Shown in pieces: positions 24,781-33,870 of a stretch of DNA of 64,000 nt. Origin of the DNA: Pseudonocardia sp. MH-G8 (GTDB lineage Bacteria > Actinomycetota > Actinomycetes > Mycobacteriales > Pseudonocardiaceae). Every line of letters begins with the position of its first letter. Positions within the stretch are counted from its first letter, which is position 1. The notes under the pieces were generated by a model. That model saw nothing but the letters and a program-made list of their open reading frames with translations, did not search any database and was not told where the DNA came from. The position numbers and the translations under genes were made by a program. The stretch covers positions 1 to 64,000 of the forward strand of contig NZ_NKYF01000026.1 in the NCBI RefSeq assembly GCF_002262885.1. Direction: 5' to 3'.

Positions 24781-26004
24781 TCAGGTTCCGCCGGAGGTGA
24801 TCGGTACCCGCTTCTGCGTCGGTGGTCGCCAGTCGAGCATGAGCAGGGTGGCATCGTCCTGGATACGGCCGTCCTGGTAGTCGAGGACTGCGTGTGAGAG
24901 CCGCCGGAGCGTCTCCGGGATGGGCAGGGCGGCTGCGGAGCTGCGTTCTGCGAACTCGATCAGCCGGGATGTCCCGAACTCGCGGCCCTCGGCGTTGCGG
25001 GCCTCGGTGATTCCGTCGGTGTAGAGCAGGAGTCTGTCGCCCGGTTGCAGGTGTTCCTCGCCGAGGGCGACCTCGGGGCCGCCGATGACTCCCAACGGCA
25101 CGCGGGGGCCGTTCTGCAGAGCCTTGACGGTCTTGTTGCCGCGCAGGAGGAGTGGCGGTGGGTGTCCGGCGATCAGGTAGGTGAGCAGGCCGCTGTCGGT
25201 GTCGAGCCAGGCCAGGACCGCTGCGACGAAACGGTAGTCGGCCCGCCGGTTCTCCGCGATCTCGCTGTCGGCGAAACGGGCGAGCGCGTTGAGGTCGTGC
25301 TCGCCGCTGCGGCGGGCATTGCGGATCGCGGCGAGCGCGACTGACGTGGTGAGGCCGGACTGCATGTCGTGTCCGACCGCATCGAAGATCGCGACGAACG
25401 CCTTGCCCTGGTCGATCGCGTAGTCGAACGCGTCGCCGCCCACTCGCGCGTGAGGCTCGAGGATGGCGCTGACGACGAGGTCCCGCGAGGCGAAGGTGAG
25501 CGGCGGCAGCAGTTGCCAGAGCAACTCGGCTGCGGTGGTCATCCCGTCGGCGCGGCGGGCTCGGTGCAGACGGTCCCCGTAGGCGAACTTGGTCGCCAGG
25601 ACATGTCCCAGCAGGCCGCCGAGCAGCGAGCACCGCTGCTGCAGGTCGAGGTCGCGCGCGTCGATGTCCGGGGGGAGGCTCAGCCGGAGCACGCCGAGCC
25701 GTTCGGTGCCGTTGACCACGGGCACCCAGAGGGCATCGCCGTCGTGACCAGAGGCAGGCGAAATCATCACCTGAACCAACTGGAACGCCCGGCCGGGCAG
25801 AGTGCCGTCGATGCTGACCACGCTGCCGGTGGCGCTGATCGGCGTGAGGATGCGCTGGGCCCGGTCGGCGAGGTAGAGCTCAGCGCTCATCCCGAGCCGC
25901 GCGACCGCATCATCCACGACGCGGGGGAGATCGAGACCGGACGCACTGTGCGTGGCACCGACGAGAGCCGACACAATCTCCCACCACGTGTCTGCCTCGT
26001 TCAT
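24781..26004 (-). CDS. GAF-SpoIIE type PP2C serine phosphatase (RsbU-like)
   Basis: 407-residue regulator. An N-terminal GAF-like sensor domain (about residues 10-140) is followed by a SpoIIE/PP2C phosphatase domain (about 165-390). Metal-binding motifs are visible: VGGDAFDYAIDQGKAFVAIFDAVGHDM, with the two aspartates, AGHPPPLLL, GDRLLLYTDGITEAR and QDDATLLML. Such enzymes dephosphorylate STAS anti-sigma antagonists and so release stress sigma factors. Likely partners in the window are the STAS protein at 35560 and the RsbW-like kinase at 2083, though none is adjacent. The ATG at 26004 starts the first helix of the GAF region. Confidence 0.88.
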   Translation of the reverse strand: MNEADTWWEIVSALVGATHSASGLDLPRVVDDAVARLGMSAELYLADRAQRILTPISATGSVVSIDGTLPGRAFQLVQVMISPASGHDGDALWVPVVNGTERLGVLRLSLPPDIDARDLDLQQRCSLLGGLLGHVLATKFAYGDRLHRARRADGMTTAAELLWQLLPPLTFASRDLVVSAILEPHARVGGDAFDYAIDQGKAFVAIFDAVGHDMQSGLTTSVALAAIRNARRSGEHDLNALARFADSEIAENRRADYRFVAAVLAWLDTDSGLLTYLIAGHPPPLLLRGNKTVKALQNGPRVPLGVIGGPEVALGEEHLQPGDRLLLYTDGITEARNAEGREFGTSRLIEFAERSSAAALPIPETLRRLSHAVLDYQDGRIQDDATLLMLDWRPPTQKRVPITSGGT

Positions 26005-26455
26005 CCACCGATCTCAGCACGATCGATCCACGAATGGAACGCCTGCCGCCCCGCGTCCGCCGCGCGAGGAGCGGGAAGCTCTCACCCCTCCTCGTTGGCC
26101 GGATCGTACTCCAACCTCACAGCCTCCTCGCTGGGTGAAGCGCGTTCCGCCCTCCTGGCGAGGTCGGGGTCGCTCGGTCCGCCCGTGCTGGTTTCGCCGG
26201 CCTCCTGCTGGGCATCGTCCGGTTCGTGGCTCGAACGCACGCGGCGTTGCACGGCAGCACGACGGTGACGCGGGAGACTCGACCATGCAGCAGGGGCGAG
26301 GGTGTGTCCGAACGCATGCGTCCGGGTAGAGGGATAGGGCGGACACAGGTGCGATCAGTGGCGGGCCGGTGCGACTGCTGCACATACACACCTGTCACGC
26401 GAGCGCGTCCGTCCCGTCCAGGGCAGCGCGAGACGCGGCAGACAGGTGAAAGGGA
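26005..26455. other. Divergent intergenic region
   Basis: About 450 bases between the SpoIIE phosphatase and the CYTH gene, with no supported coding frame, repeat or clear promoter pair. Confidence 0.4.
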
Positions 26456-27298
26456 GTGGTGTTGAAGGGTGGAATGACGAGGCGACAGGGTCTCGATCAG
26501 GAGCAGTTGTGGGAGTCGCTTCCGGCGGTTCTGAGCGCGATCGGACGGGTCGATCGGGTCGAGCTGAAGGCGATCGTGGACGGCGACCTGGAAACTGCCA
26601 TGTCGGTGCTCGGCACGAAGGTCGGTCGGCCGCGAATGCGTCACGTCTACTACTTCGACACCCCCGATCTGGCGCTGCATCGGCGCGGTGTCATCGTGCG
26701 GGCGCGGGTCACCGACATCCGTGGCGAGGATGTCACCGTGAAGGTTCGCCACCCGGCTCCGGAAAGGCTTCGCTGCCCGAACGGTTTGGCTGTCGAGCTG
26801 CATGCTTTGCCACTGGAAACGGCATGGTCGGCTTCCAGGAGGCGGCGGCTGCGCTCGGGAACGATTGAGCGCGCGCTTGTGCGGCGCCGGCCCGTTCGGC
26901 ACCTGCTCGGGAAGCGGCAGCGTGCGCTCCTGGCCTCCCTCGCTGGAGACGAGATCGACGTCGACAATCTGCTCGTTCTCGGACCGGTGCAGGTCGTGCG
27001 GCTGAGGTCAGGATCTGCCAAGGAACGCATCGGGGTCGAAGGGTGGGTCCTGCCTGACGGCTCACGGATCGTCGAGGTGTCCGCCAAGTGCCACCCGGCG
27101 CGCTCTTGTTCGGCGGCTGCCCGATTCCGCGATCTCATCCGTGCCCACGGCATCGACGTGGCGGGCCAGCAGAGCACCAAGACGCGGATCTCGGTGGAGC
27201 GGCTCGTGCGCGCGGACCGGTCGCGTACAGCCGACGTGGAACCGTCGAGCACGACCATGTCGTTGGGGGGATCGATGTCGCCGGTTACCTGGCGGTAG
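26456..27298 (+). CDS. CYTH-like (triphosphate tunnel) domain protein
   Basis: 280-residue protein. RVELKAIVDGD (about residues 36-46) matches the ExExK-type first strand of CYTH proteins in position, though reduced to E-K. It is followed by VYYFDTPDLALHRRGVIVRARV and DVTVKVRHP, the family's successive tunnel strands with basic residues. Later strands include EVSAKCHP and QSTKTRISVERL. CYTH enzymes bind or hydrolyse triphosphates; the incomplete first motif leaves activity uncertain. The first start codon is GTG at 26456; an ATG at 26474 is possible. Confidence 0.65.
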   Translation: MVLKGGMTRRQGLDQEQLWESLPAVLSAIGRVDRVELKAIVDGDLETAMSVLGTKVGRPRMRHVYYFDTPDLALHRRGVIVRARVTDIRGEDVTVKVRHPAPERLRCPNGLAVELHALPLETAWSASRRRRLRSGTIERALVRRRPVRHLLGKRQRALLASLAGDEIDVDNLLVLGPVQVVRLRSGSAKERIGVEGWVLPDGSRIVEVSAKCHPARSCSAAARFRDLIRAHGIDVAGQQSTKTRISVERLVRADRSRTADVEPSSTTMSLGGSMSPVTWR

Positions 27299-27527
27299 GC
27301 GCCGTCGGCACCGCCAGGTTCAATCCAGCCGAGCTGCGGTGGGCCATCGCCGAGGAAGTCGGGTCAGTTTCTCGACAGACTCGTGCGAGGCCTCGCCGAG
27401 GCGAGGATCCGGGGGCGGTGCCAGCCCATGTCCGCCCATCACCATGCGAGGACTGTGGGTAGTCTGGGTCGTGCGGTGAGCCCGTGCGTGCGCAGCGAGC
27501 TGTTGTGGTGCGCTCCACCGATCCCGG

Positions 27528-27689
27528 TCAGTCCCAGCCGTGGGCGTCGCGCTTGGCCTCGATCGGGTCCTCGCCGTGCTCGACACGCCGCAGCGCCTCG
27601 CGAAGTTGCTGCTCGTCCATCTTCGAGTTGCCTCGGATCCCGGCGTCGTGAGCGCGCTGCCGTAGCTCACGCAGGTCCTCGTCGCTCAT
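27528..27689 (-). CDS. Small SAP/Rho-N-like helix-extended-helix protein
   Basis: 53-residue protein: MSDEDLRELRQRAHDAGIRG, NSKMDEQQLREALRRVE and EAKRDAHGWD. The pattern DLRELRxxAxxxGIRGxSKMxxxxLxEAL is that of Rho N-terminal/SAP-like motifs, which bind nucleic acid. A GAGGAAC ribosome-binding site precedes the ATG at 27689. It lies 15 bp after the stop of the DUF2795-like gene, so the two are likely cotranscribed. The same motif class ends the ChaB protein at 33316. Confidence 0.65.
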   Translation of the reverse strand: MSDEDLRELRQRAHDAGIRGNSKMDEQQLREALRRVEHGEDPIEAKRDAHGWD

Positions 27690-27704
27690 CGTTCCTCCTG
27701 TTGG

Positions 27705-27932
27705 TCAGCGCAGGGTGCCGCCCGGTGTTCCCGGGCCCTCCGGTTGCTGAGGCACCGCATCGGCGACCTCGTCGACGCTGCCGTAGCGGCCCTCCGGCAC
27801 GGCGCGCAGCGCCTGAAGCGTCTCCTCGTCTGCGCCGCGGGTAGTCGCGAAGTCCAGTAGGGCGGTCCGTGCGGCCGGGAAGTCCGCACCCTGCAACGCC
27901 TTCTTGACCCGTGCGTCGTCTCGGCTGGTCAT
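27705..27932 (-). CDS. DUF2795 family small protein
   Basis: 75-residue protein beginning MTSRDDARVKKALQGADFPA. It contains the DUF2795 features VKKALQGADFPAARTALLDFA, then ETLQALRAVPEGRYGSVDEVADAV, a compact helical domain with an arginine/tyrosine turn common in actinobacteria. A strong AGGAGGAG site lies before the ATG at 27932. Role unknown; it heads a two-gene unit with the SAP/Rho-N-like protein. Confidence 0.8.
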   Translation of the reverse strand: MTSRDDARVKKALQGADFPAARTALLDFATTRGADEETLQALRAVPEGRYGSVDEVADAVPQQPEGPGTPGGTLR

Positions 27933-28038
27933 GTTGTACTCCTCCTCCAGTTGCGCATGCCCCGTGTGCCCGGGGGAGGCCGGACCAAACAGGGCGCGGG
28001 AGCACGGCCGCATCTGCTCGATGCGAGACGTCGTGATG

Positions 28039-29169
28039 TCAGGGCTGCTGTCGCATGAAGCGGCGGCGTCCCTGTTCGCGGGTGCTGTAAGCCGCGCGAC
28101 GGACGGTCTCGTCGTTCTCCAGGCCGGAACCGACGGCTCCGGCGATCGTTCCCAGGACGGTTGCCATGAGCGCGACTCGGAGGTAGCTGGTCAAGTCGAC
28201 CGGGTGGCCGAGGACCTCGGCCATGTAGTGCGGGGGGATGATCAGGCCTGCTGCGATGATGTTGATGGCGAAGAGGGCGAGGGAGAAGACCAGCACACCG
28301 TTCGCGATGGTCAGAACTGTGGCGGTGTTGACGAGCCGGCCCAGGGTTTTGCGCTGCGGACGCTGTTCCCACAGGCTGTGGCCGACGATGAGCCAGACAG
28401 CCAATACTGCGATCCCCCCGACCGTGGCCGCGGTCAATCGCCAAGGCTCGAGTACGTTCGCCATCACCCAGATGACCGAGTAGAGGATGCCGAAGGCACT
28501 GCCGGCGACCGCGCCAGCGAGGGCTGTCGAAAGCCCGAGAATCAGTTGCCAGGGCCGATTGGCCCGGACGATGCCTGCCAGTAGGCGGAGCCGGCCGCGT
28601 CGCGCTGGCATGACCATCTCGAGATCGATATCTCGATCGGTGGGTGTCGCTCGGCGCGTCAGGCGGGATGCCGCGGAGCGTCGCCGGGCGAGGGACAGCA
28701 TGGATGCGTCCGATCTCTCCTCGTTGGGCAGGGTGGTGAGTTCATCGATCAGCGTGATGGCCAAGTCGCGGGCGCGCCGGCGCAGCCGGATTCCGCCCAG
28801 CGCCGGCAACGAGATCAACGCCACTCGATCGTGGAGGTTGATCATGGCGACGGTGGTGCCGCTCGGTCTCTGGATCGGCATGTCGGTGAGGCACAGGGCG
28901 ATGTCCCAGTGTTTGCCCTCGGCGCGCATGCGCGCTTTGTCGATGATCCGCTCGTGTCGAGTGGACGCCTCGAACGGATCGTCGGCGGTCTCGACCGTCC
29001 AGTCGACGTCGCGGCTGAGATGTGTGGACAGGTCATTCGGAAGGACGTCGGCGAGATGCCCGGCGATTTGCTCGGGAAGATCGGGATCGGCGAGTAGTCC
29101 GATGACGATCTTCGCGCTGGGCCGGACGAGCAGCGGACCCGTTGCGGCACGCGTAGGCGGAGGTCGCAC
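28039..29169 (-). CDS. Integral membrane protein with cytosolic N-terminal domain
   Basis: 376-residue protein. The soluble N-terminal half (about residues 15-170) contains KIVIGLLADPDLPEQIAG, DIALCLTDMPIQR and ALISLPALGGIRLRRRARD. Four or so membrane segments follow: ILGLSTALAGAVAGSAFGIL, AATVGGIAVLAVWLIV, VLTIANGVLVFSLALFAINI, and RVALMATVLGTIAGAVGS. I recognise the architecture as a conserved actinobacterial membrane protein but know no function. The listed start is a GTG without an obvious ribosome-binding site. It is transcribed leftward on its own. Confidence 0.6.
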   Translation of the reverse strand: MRPPPTRAATGPLLVRPSAKIVIGLLADPDLPEQIAGHLADVLPNDLSTHLSRDVDWTVETADDPFEASTRHERIIDKARMRAEGKHWDIALCLTDMPIQRPSGTTVAMINLHDRVALISLPALGGIRLRRRARDLAITLIDELTTLPNEERSDASMLSLARRRSAASRLTRRATPTDRDIDLEMVMPARRGRLRLLAGIVRANRPWQLILGLSTALAGAVAGSAFGILYSVIWVMANVLEPWRLTAATVGGIAVLAVWLIVGHSLWEQRPQRKTLGRLVNTATVLTIANGVLVFSLALFAINIIAAGLIIPPHYMAEVLGHPVDLTSYLRVALMATVLGTIAGAVGSGLENDETVRRAAYSTREQGRRRFMRQQP

Positions 29170-29384
29170 CGCCCCGAGTACCCGACATCGATACGGAGAA
29201 ACGCGGCACCAGCACTGGCCGGGCCTGGCAAAGGGGGACCGGGTCGGTCACGCCGGCGGACTTCGCTCGACGGCGAGTTGTGACGGTGGGTCCCCGAGGA
29301 CCTGTCGCTCCACGTCGCCCGGTTACCGGTCGCGGCCCCCGGGATCAGCACGTGGATGTGTCCACTTGTCGCGTACTGCGCAGG

Positions 29385-31613
29385 TCAGGTCCATGTGACG
29401 GCGTCGGTGCGCCGCTGGGCGAGGAAGAGGTCCAGCTCTTCGAGCGTGAGCGGGGCAGGCGGGGTGATCCGCGGCAGGTCCGCGAGCTCGCGGTGGAACC
29501 GCCCGAAGCTGCCGAAATCGCGCGGGTGGCGACAAGGGTCGACCCCAAGGAAAGCGCCGTGCCGTCGGGCCCGGGCGAGCAGCTCGCGCCAGCGTTCTGC
29601 CGGAGCGACCCCGACACCCTCGGTCCCGTGCTGGAACAGCGTCAGCAGGATCTCCTCGTAGGGGTCGGCACCGTCGAGGTAGCGCTCCAGCCCGTCGGCA
29701 GAGGCCTCCACGGCGAAGTCCGACCAGTACGGCACGGATCCGGTCGCGATGACGAGGTGGGGATCGAGCAGTGCGAAGGACTCGACGAGCAACCGGTCCG
29801 CCACCAGGCCGCGACGGCGGTACCACCAGCGGTACAGATCGGCGACCAGCGGGCTCAGGGATTCCGGTTCGTCGAAGGTGACGCGGCGCAGCCGCCAGCC
29901 TTGCTCGTCTGCGACCTCGCGCAAGTCGTTCCAGAGTGCGTTGTCGAACCCCCACTCCGCCTCCGGCGCGTCGTCGTCGGCAGGCGGTGGATCCCAGCTG
30001 CGGCGTGCTGATCCGTAGCGGCGCAGGTAGTCGGCCACGCGCGCGCTGCCGGTGTGGAACTCTTCCGCCGGCATCCCGCCCAGTGCGCCGAACTGGAACA
30101 CGTGCCGGTCGCCGAGGCGGGTGACGGGCCAGCGCAGGCGGCAGTCCGCGACCAGCAGAGACGCCCCGCGGGGTAGCGACTCGGTGAGGAAGTCGGTGAA
30201 GGCGGGGCCGAGGCGGCGGCGCTTGAGGCGGAAGTAGGTCATGCGGGCCAGCGACAACCGGTCCTGGTTCGGGTCGTGCATGTGGTGCAGTGCGATGTCC
30301 GGGTTCGCGTCCAGCAGCATCCGCCCGGGTCCGACGCCCGCTTCGAGGCCGTGGCGGGGGTCGTCCGGATCGACCTGCGGCTGGGCCACCGGAAGCAGGA
30401 ACGTCTGCGGGAGGAACGGGGCCCCAAGTGCCGCGGCCAGGTGCGCGAGTGCCCCATTGGATGACCCGATGAACGCGGCGGGGAACTGCCGCCGCGGGTA
30501 CTGCGCCACCATCCAGCGCGCGAGTGCCTCGGCGCTGACCGTGTGCAGCTCGTCCGGCGGCGCCGCCTCGCTCCCGCTGCCGATCCGATACGCCTGCTCG
30601 CGCAGCGCGACGGGCAGTGCGTTGACGGCCAGGACGAGCCGTTCCACCAGCGGCGCCAGCGGTCGCGGGACCACGCCGAGGGCGGGCAGGTCCTCGCCCC
30701 GCAAGGCGGCTGCGGTCCCGCGCAGGAAGGTCGTCGCGGAGTCGAACTGCGCGATGCTCGCGTCCGCCGGCCGCGTGCCGGGCGCGTCCGGTCCCGGGGG
30801 CGGGCCGCCCAGGAACGGCCGGATCGCCGTTGTGAGCGGACCGGGAGCGGAGTAGTTCAGCGTGTGTCCGTGGCGCGGCACGACGGCGAGCCTCCCGTCC
30901 GGCAGGTCCGCGACCACCTCCTCGGCCCAGCGTTGCGGCACCACTGCGTCGCGGCTGCCGCGGACGACGAGCACCGGGCTCGTGACCGCGGGCAGATCGT
31001 CCTCCAGGCGGTGCGCGAGGGCGTGGCGGGCGGTCGCTGCCACCCGTCCCAACCCGCAGGCGGCGTAGTCCCGCGCGATGACGGCGGCCAGACCGGGTCG
31101 TTCGTGCACCGCGGTCCGCAGCAGACGCCCGGCCGACACGAGCGGGCCGCGCCCACGTCGGTCGAACGTCGGGCCGACGAGCACTGCCCGGTCGATCGCG
31201 TGCGGCGAGCGGACCATCGCCGATGCCGCCACCTGGCAGCCGATTGAGTTCGCGACCACTGCCGGGGTGCTCAAGCCAGCAGCGTCGATCCACCCCAGCA
31301 GGGCGTCAGCCAGGCCGGGTACGTCCAGCGCCACGGGTGCGGGCTCGCTGTGGCCGAAGCCGGGCAGGTCGACCGCGTGCACCCGGAAGTGCGGTGCCAG
31401 TTCCCGGGCGAGCGGGAGCATGTAGCGGCTCGACACGCCCAGCCCGTGCACCAGCACGACGGGCGCCCCGTCCAGCCGACCTCCGACCCTGGCGTGCACC
31501 CGCCGCCCGTACACCCAGGCCCAGGAGCTGGAGAACCCCTGCCACGCTCGGGGCCGTCCGGTTCGCTCGAGCACCGTCGTCACCGGCGACGCCCGCCCGC
31601 GGTCGGCGATCAT
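29385..31613 (-). CDS. Alpha/beta hydrolase with a large unassigned C-terminal region
   Basis: 742-residue protein. Residues 25-275 form an alpha/beta hydrolase: VVLVHGLGVSSRYMLPLA, VDLPGFGHSEP, nucleophile elbow VANSIGCQ, PVLVVRGSRDAVVP with the acid, and VPRHGHTLNYS with the histidine. From about residue 290 to the end is a second region I cannot assign. It includes AAFIGSSNGALAHLAAALG, which resembles another nucleophile elbow, then LPQTFLLPVAQP, DIALHHMHDPNQDRLSLARM, FQFGALGGMPAEEF and TGSVPYWSDFAVE. Its start overlaps the stop of the next hydrolase gene (ATGA), so the pair should be co-translated. The double-elbow arrangement is unusual. Confidence 0.75.
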   Translation of the reverse strand: MIADRGRASPVTTVLERTGRPRAWQGFSSSWAWVYGRRVHARVGGRLDGAPVVLVHGLGVSSRYMLPLARELAPHFRVHAVDLPGFGHSEPAPVALDVPGLADALLGWIDAAGLSTPAVVANSIGCQVAASAMVRSPHAIDRAVLVGPTFDRRGRGPLVSAGRLLRTAVHERPGLAAVIARDYAACGLGRVAATARHALAHRLEDDLPAVTSPVLVVRGSRDAVVPQRWAEEVVADLPDGRLAVVPRHGHTLNYSAPGPLTTAIRPFLGGPPPGPDAPGTRPADASIAQFDSATTFLRGTAAALRGEDLPALGVVPRPLAPLVERLVLAVNALPVALREQAYRIGSGSEAAPPDELHTVSAEALARWMVAQYPRRQFPAAFIGSSNGALAHLAAALGAPFLPQTFLLPVAQPQVDPDDPRHGLEAGVGPGRMLLDANPDIALHHMHDPNQDRLSLARMTYFRLKRRRLGPAFTDFLTESLPRGASLLVADCRLRWPVTRLGDRHVFQFGALGGMPAEEFHTGSARVADYLRRYGSARRSWDPPPADDDAPEAEWGFDNALWNDLREVADEQGWRLRRVTFDEPESLSPLVADLYRWWYRRRGLVADRLLVESFALLDPHLVIATGSVPYWSDFAVEASADGLERYLDGADPYEEILLTLFQHGTEGVGVAPAERWRELLARARRHGAFLGVDPCRHPRDFGSFGRFHRELADLPRITPPAPLTLEELDLFLAQRRTDAVTWT

Positions 31614-32392
31614 GTCACCTCGCGTGCGAGCTGACGCACTGGTGCGCTCCACGAGTCCGGGGCGCCCCACAGGAAGGTGTGGGCTCCGGGCAGCTCCTGG
31701 TAGCGGCCCGACGGCGTCGCTACGGCCAGTCCGCGAGCCCACTCCGCAGTGGTCAGCCGGTCGTCCGCGCCGCGGAGCACGAGCAGCGGAACTGCCAGCG
31801 CGGAGACGGGCTCCTCGATGTGGTCGCGCAGGTGAACCCGCACGAGGTGCAGCAGCCCGCGCACGCCGGCCCGCCGCCATTCCCGCAGGTGCAAGCCGGT
31901 GAGGCCCGGTGGTTCGTGCCGTCCGTCGAGGCGCCAGCGCAGCAGCATCCGAGGCAGCGGCCGGGCGATCGGGGCGACCGTGGGGCTTGCCAGCACCACG
32001 GCGACGACCCGCCCGACGCCGAGGTTCTGGGCCAGGACCGCTGCCCGCGCGGCGACCTGAGTTCCGCTCGAATGCCCGGCGAGCACGACCGGCCCGAGGT
32101 CTGCGGCCTCGAGCCACTCGGCCACCGCCCCCGCGTATCCGGGCACGTCGAGCTTGCGAGTGGGCTCTCCGCTGCCGGCGAAACCGGGAAGCTCGACCAG
32201 GTGCGCCCGCGTCCACCGGCCCAGCTCGGCGACCGCAGGCATCAGGTAGTCGGCCACGGCCATGCCCTGTACCAGCACGACCTCGGGCACGCCACGGACG
32301 GGCTCGCCCACCGAGCGGCTGCGGATCCGGCCGGCGGACGTGTCGCGGTGCCGCTCCAGGGCGTCCGGTAGCAGCGGGCCGTCGTCCGTCAC
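31610..32392 (-). CDS. Alpha/beta hydrolase
   Basis: 260-residue single-domain hydrolase: VVLVQGMAVADYLMPAV, LVELPGFAGSGEP, nucleophile elbow LAGHSSGTQVAA, PLLVLRGADDRLT with the acid residue, and ELPGAHTFLWGAP with the histidine. Its layout parallels the N-terminal half of the downstream 742-residue protein, suggesting paralogy. The GTG at 32392 is preceded by GAGGAG at 9-bp spacing; the upstream in-frame extension shows no family sequence. First gene of a two-gene leftward operon. Substrate unknown; possibly an esterase or C-C hydrolase. Confidence 0.8.
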   Translation of the reverse strand: MTDDGPLLPDALERHRDTSAGRIRSRSVGEPVRGVPEVVLVQGMAVADYLMPAVAELGRWTRAHLVELPGFAGSGEPTRKLDVPGYAGAVAEWLEAADLGPVVLAGHSSGTQVAARAAVLAQNLGVGRVVAVVLASPTVAPIARPLPRMLLRWRLDGRHEPPGLTGLHLREWRRAGVRGLLHLVRVHLRDHIEEPVSALAVPLLVLRGADDRLTTAEWARGLAVATPSGRYQELPGAHTFLWGAPDSWSAPVRQLAREVT

Positions 32393-33315
32393 TCGAACCA
32401 CTCCTCGACCTGCTGCTGACGTCCACCACCCACCGCCGACCACGCTACTGCTCCGGCCGGTCATTAGCCTCTCGGCAAGCAGGACACGACCGCTACTCGT
32501 CGGCGGCATCCTCGTTACTGTCGGCATCGACCTGCGGGAAGGTGGTTCCATGGGGGTCGGTGCCCTGCTGCCATCGATTCACGGAGCCGTCCGCCTCCAG
32601 CGGGACCTGAGGGCTTTCGGCATGCGACTCGGCTACCCGCGGGGTTCCTCGAACATCCGGGCTCCGCCGATGCGGTTGGTCGCCGGGGCTGAGACCAGGA
32701 GGGCGAGAGTGGACCGCGAACCGTTGCCGAACGTGCTCTTCGCCGCGAAGGCGGACTCGGACGAGCTCATCCATCTCCTGAGAGCTCCGGCTCATGCGGT
32801 GGCAGAGCCGCACGCGTTCACGACCGCGTGCCATCGAACCGTCGTCGAGATCTATCGAGAACCGCGCCCGGTCACGTGCGGGCCGTGCTCCCGGATGACC
32901 GGGGTGACATCGGTCGAGGACTTCCCTCCCGAACATGCGTTGTGACTGCGGCGCGGCCGAGGCGGACACCAAGGCGGGCCGAAGCGTGAGCACGTCGTCC
33001 ACGGCCAGGGCACGACGCGGGCAAGTTGTGCCGCGCACCGCGTCACTCCAGCCTTCTTCAGTAGGGAGCAAGCAGGCTTCGCCGTCGACGACGTCCGGCA
33101 CGCATCCTGCGATCGAGAAGCCGAGCTCGCGTAGAGCCGGCCGGTCGGGTTGGACTGGAGAACCGAGGTGAACAGCATCGCGTCGTAGCCGCGCTCGCGC
33201 CGGCCTGCTCTTCATCCGGCTCCGTTCGGCCGAAATCCAGCCTGGCGCAACGGGGCAGGTGGGGGTTTCAATCGGCCCGGAGGTCGCTGCTTCGGCGCCC
33301 GCATCCGCGTCGCCT
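32393..33315. other. Long gene-poor stretch with an acetyltransferase relic
   Basis: About 920 bases without an intact gene. Open frames on both strands have irregular codon use and no start signals. The only recognised content is the GNAT fragment at 33040-33190. Confidence 0.5.
33040..33190 (-). pseudogene. GNAT acetyltransferase relic
   Basis: One minus-strand frame reads GYDAMLFTSVLQSNPTGRLY and, after a one-base shift near 33130, the next reads ELGFSIAGCVPDVVDG. Joined, they match the C-terminal part of GNAT acetyltransferases (G-DAM-FN-V-SN--A--LY--LGF-I-G--P). Inserting a single G (CGCGAG to CGCGGAG) restores the frame. The acetyl-CoA-binding region upstream is absent, so the gene is both truncated and frameshifted. 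Confidence 0.45.
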
Positions 33316-33750
33316 CTACCGGTCGCGGGCCTTGCGGGTCTCGCGGGCGTTGGCCTTCTCGATCCCCTCGACGAGGTCGGCCTTGTGCATGTCCTCCGGG
33401 TGCTCGACGCCCAGCTGTCCTGCAACCTTGTCGAGGTGGCCCTTGGACGCGTTGGCATCCACTCCGGATGCGGTGTCGTCGTCACCACGGCGGGCCTGGG
33501 GTGCGCCCTGTTCCGCCTGCGGATCGGAAGGCCCCTTGGCGTCCTTGGGCTCCCAGTGGTCGCCCACCTTTTCGTGGGTGTGCTTCAAGGAGGCGAACGC
33601 GGCCCGGTGGGTGCGTTCGCCGTTGCCGTAGGTCTCCTCGGCCGACTCGAGCGTCTTCTTGTAGGTGCGAATGGCCTTGTCGTCGGAACGGGCGAGCGTC
33701 GACGGCACGTCGTCGCGCATCTGTTCGGCCTGCTCGTGCTTGTCAGGCAT
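33316..33750 (-). CDS. ChaB-domain protein with Rho-N-like C-terminus
   Basis: 144-residue protein. Residues 1-65 are a ChaB domain: DDVPSTLARSDDKAIRTYKK, SAEETYGNGERTHRAAFASL and KHTHEKVGDHWEPK. A low-complexity acidic linker follows. The C-terminus (ASKGHLDKVAGQLGVEHP, DMHKADLVEGIEKANAR) has the helix-extended-helix look of Rho N-terminal/SAP motifs. ChaB proteins were named for cation transport regulation, but actinobacterial forms with this tail are probably nucleic-acid associated (inference). The ATG at 33750 is preceded by GAGGTGGGAG. Confidence 0.82.
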   Translation of the reverse strand: MPDKHEQAEQMRDDVPSTLARSDDKAIRTYKKTLESAEETYGNGERTHRAAFASLKHTHEKVGDHWEPKDAKGPSDPQAEQGAPQARRGDDDTASGVDANASKGHLDKVAGQLGVEHPEDMHKADLVEGIEKANARETRKARDR

Positions 33751-33870
33751 CTCCCACCTCAATCATGAGCGTGTCTTCCTCGGGAAGCCCGGCCGGCCGC
33801 GCGCGTCGAGTCGTGAGGGCGACCGGGCGTCGGCGGAAGCGACGAGTAGAGGTACTCCGCGCCGCCGCGG

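Noticed and set aside
32393..33039. Open frames on both strands in the gap right of the hydrolase pair
   Set aside because: No start signals, domains or consistent third-position G/C bias; only the nearby GNAT fragment is recognisable.
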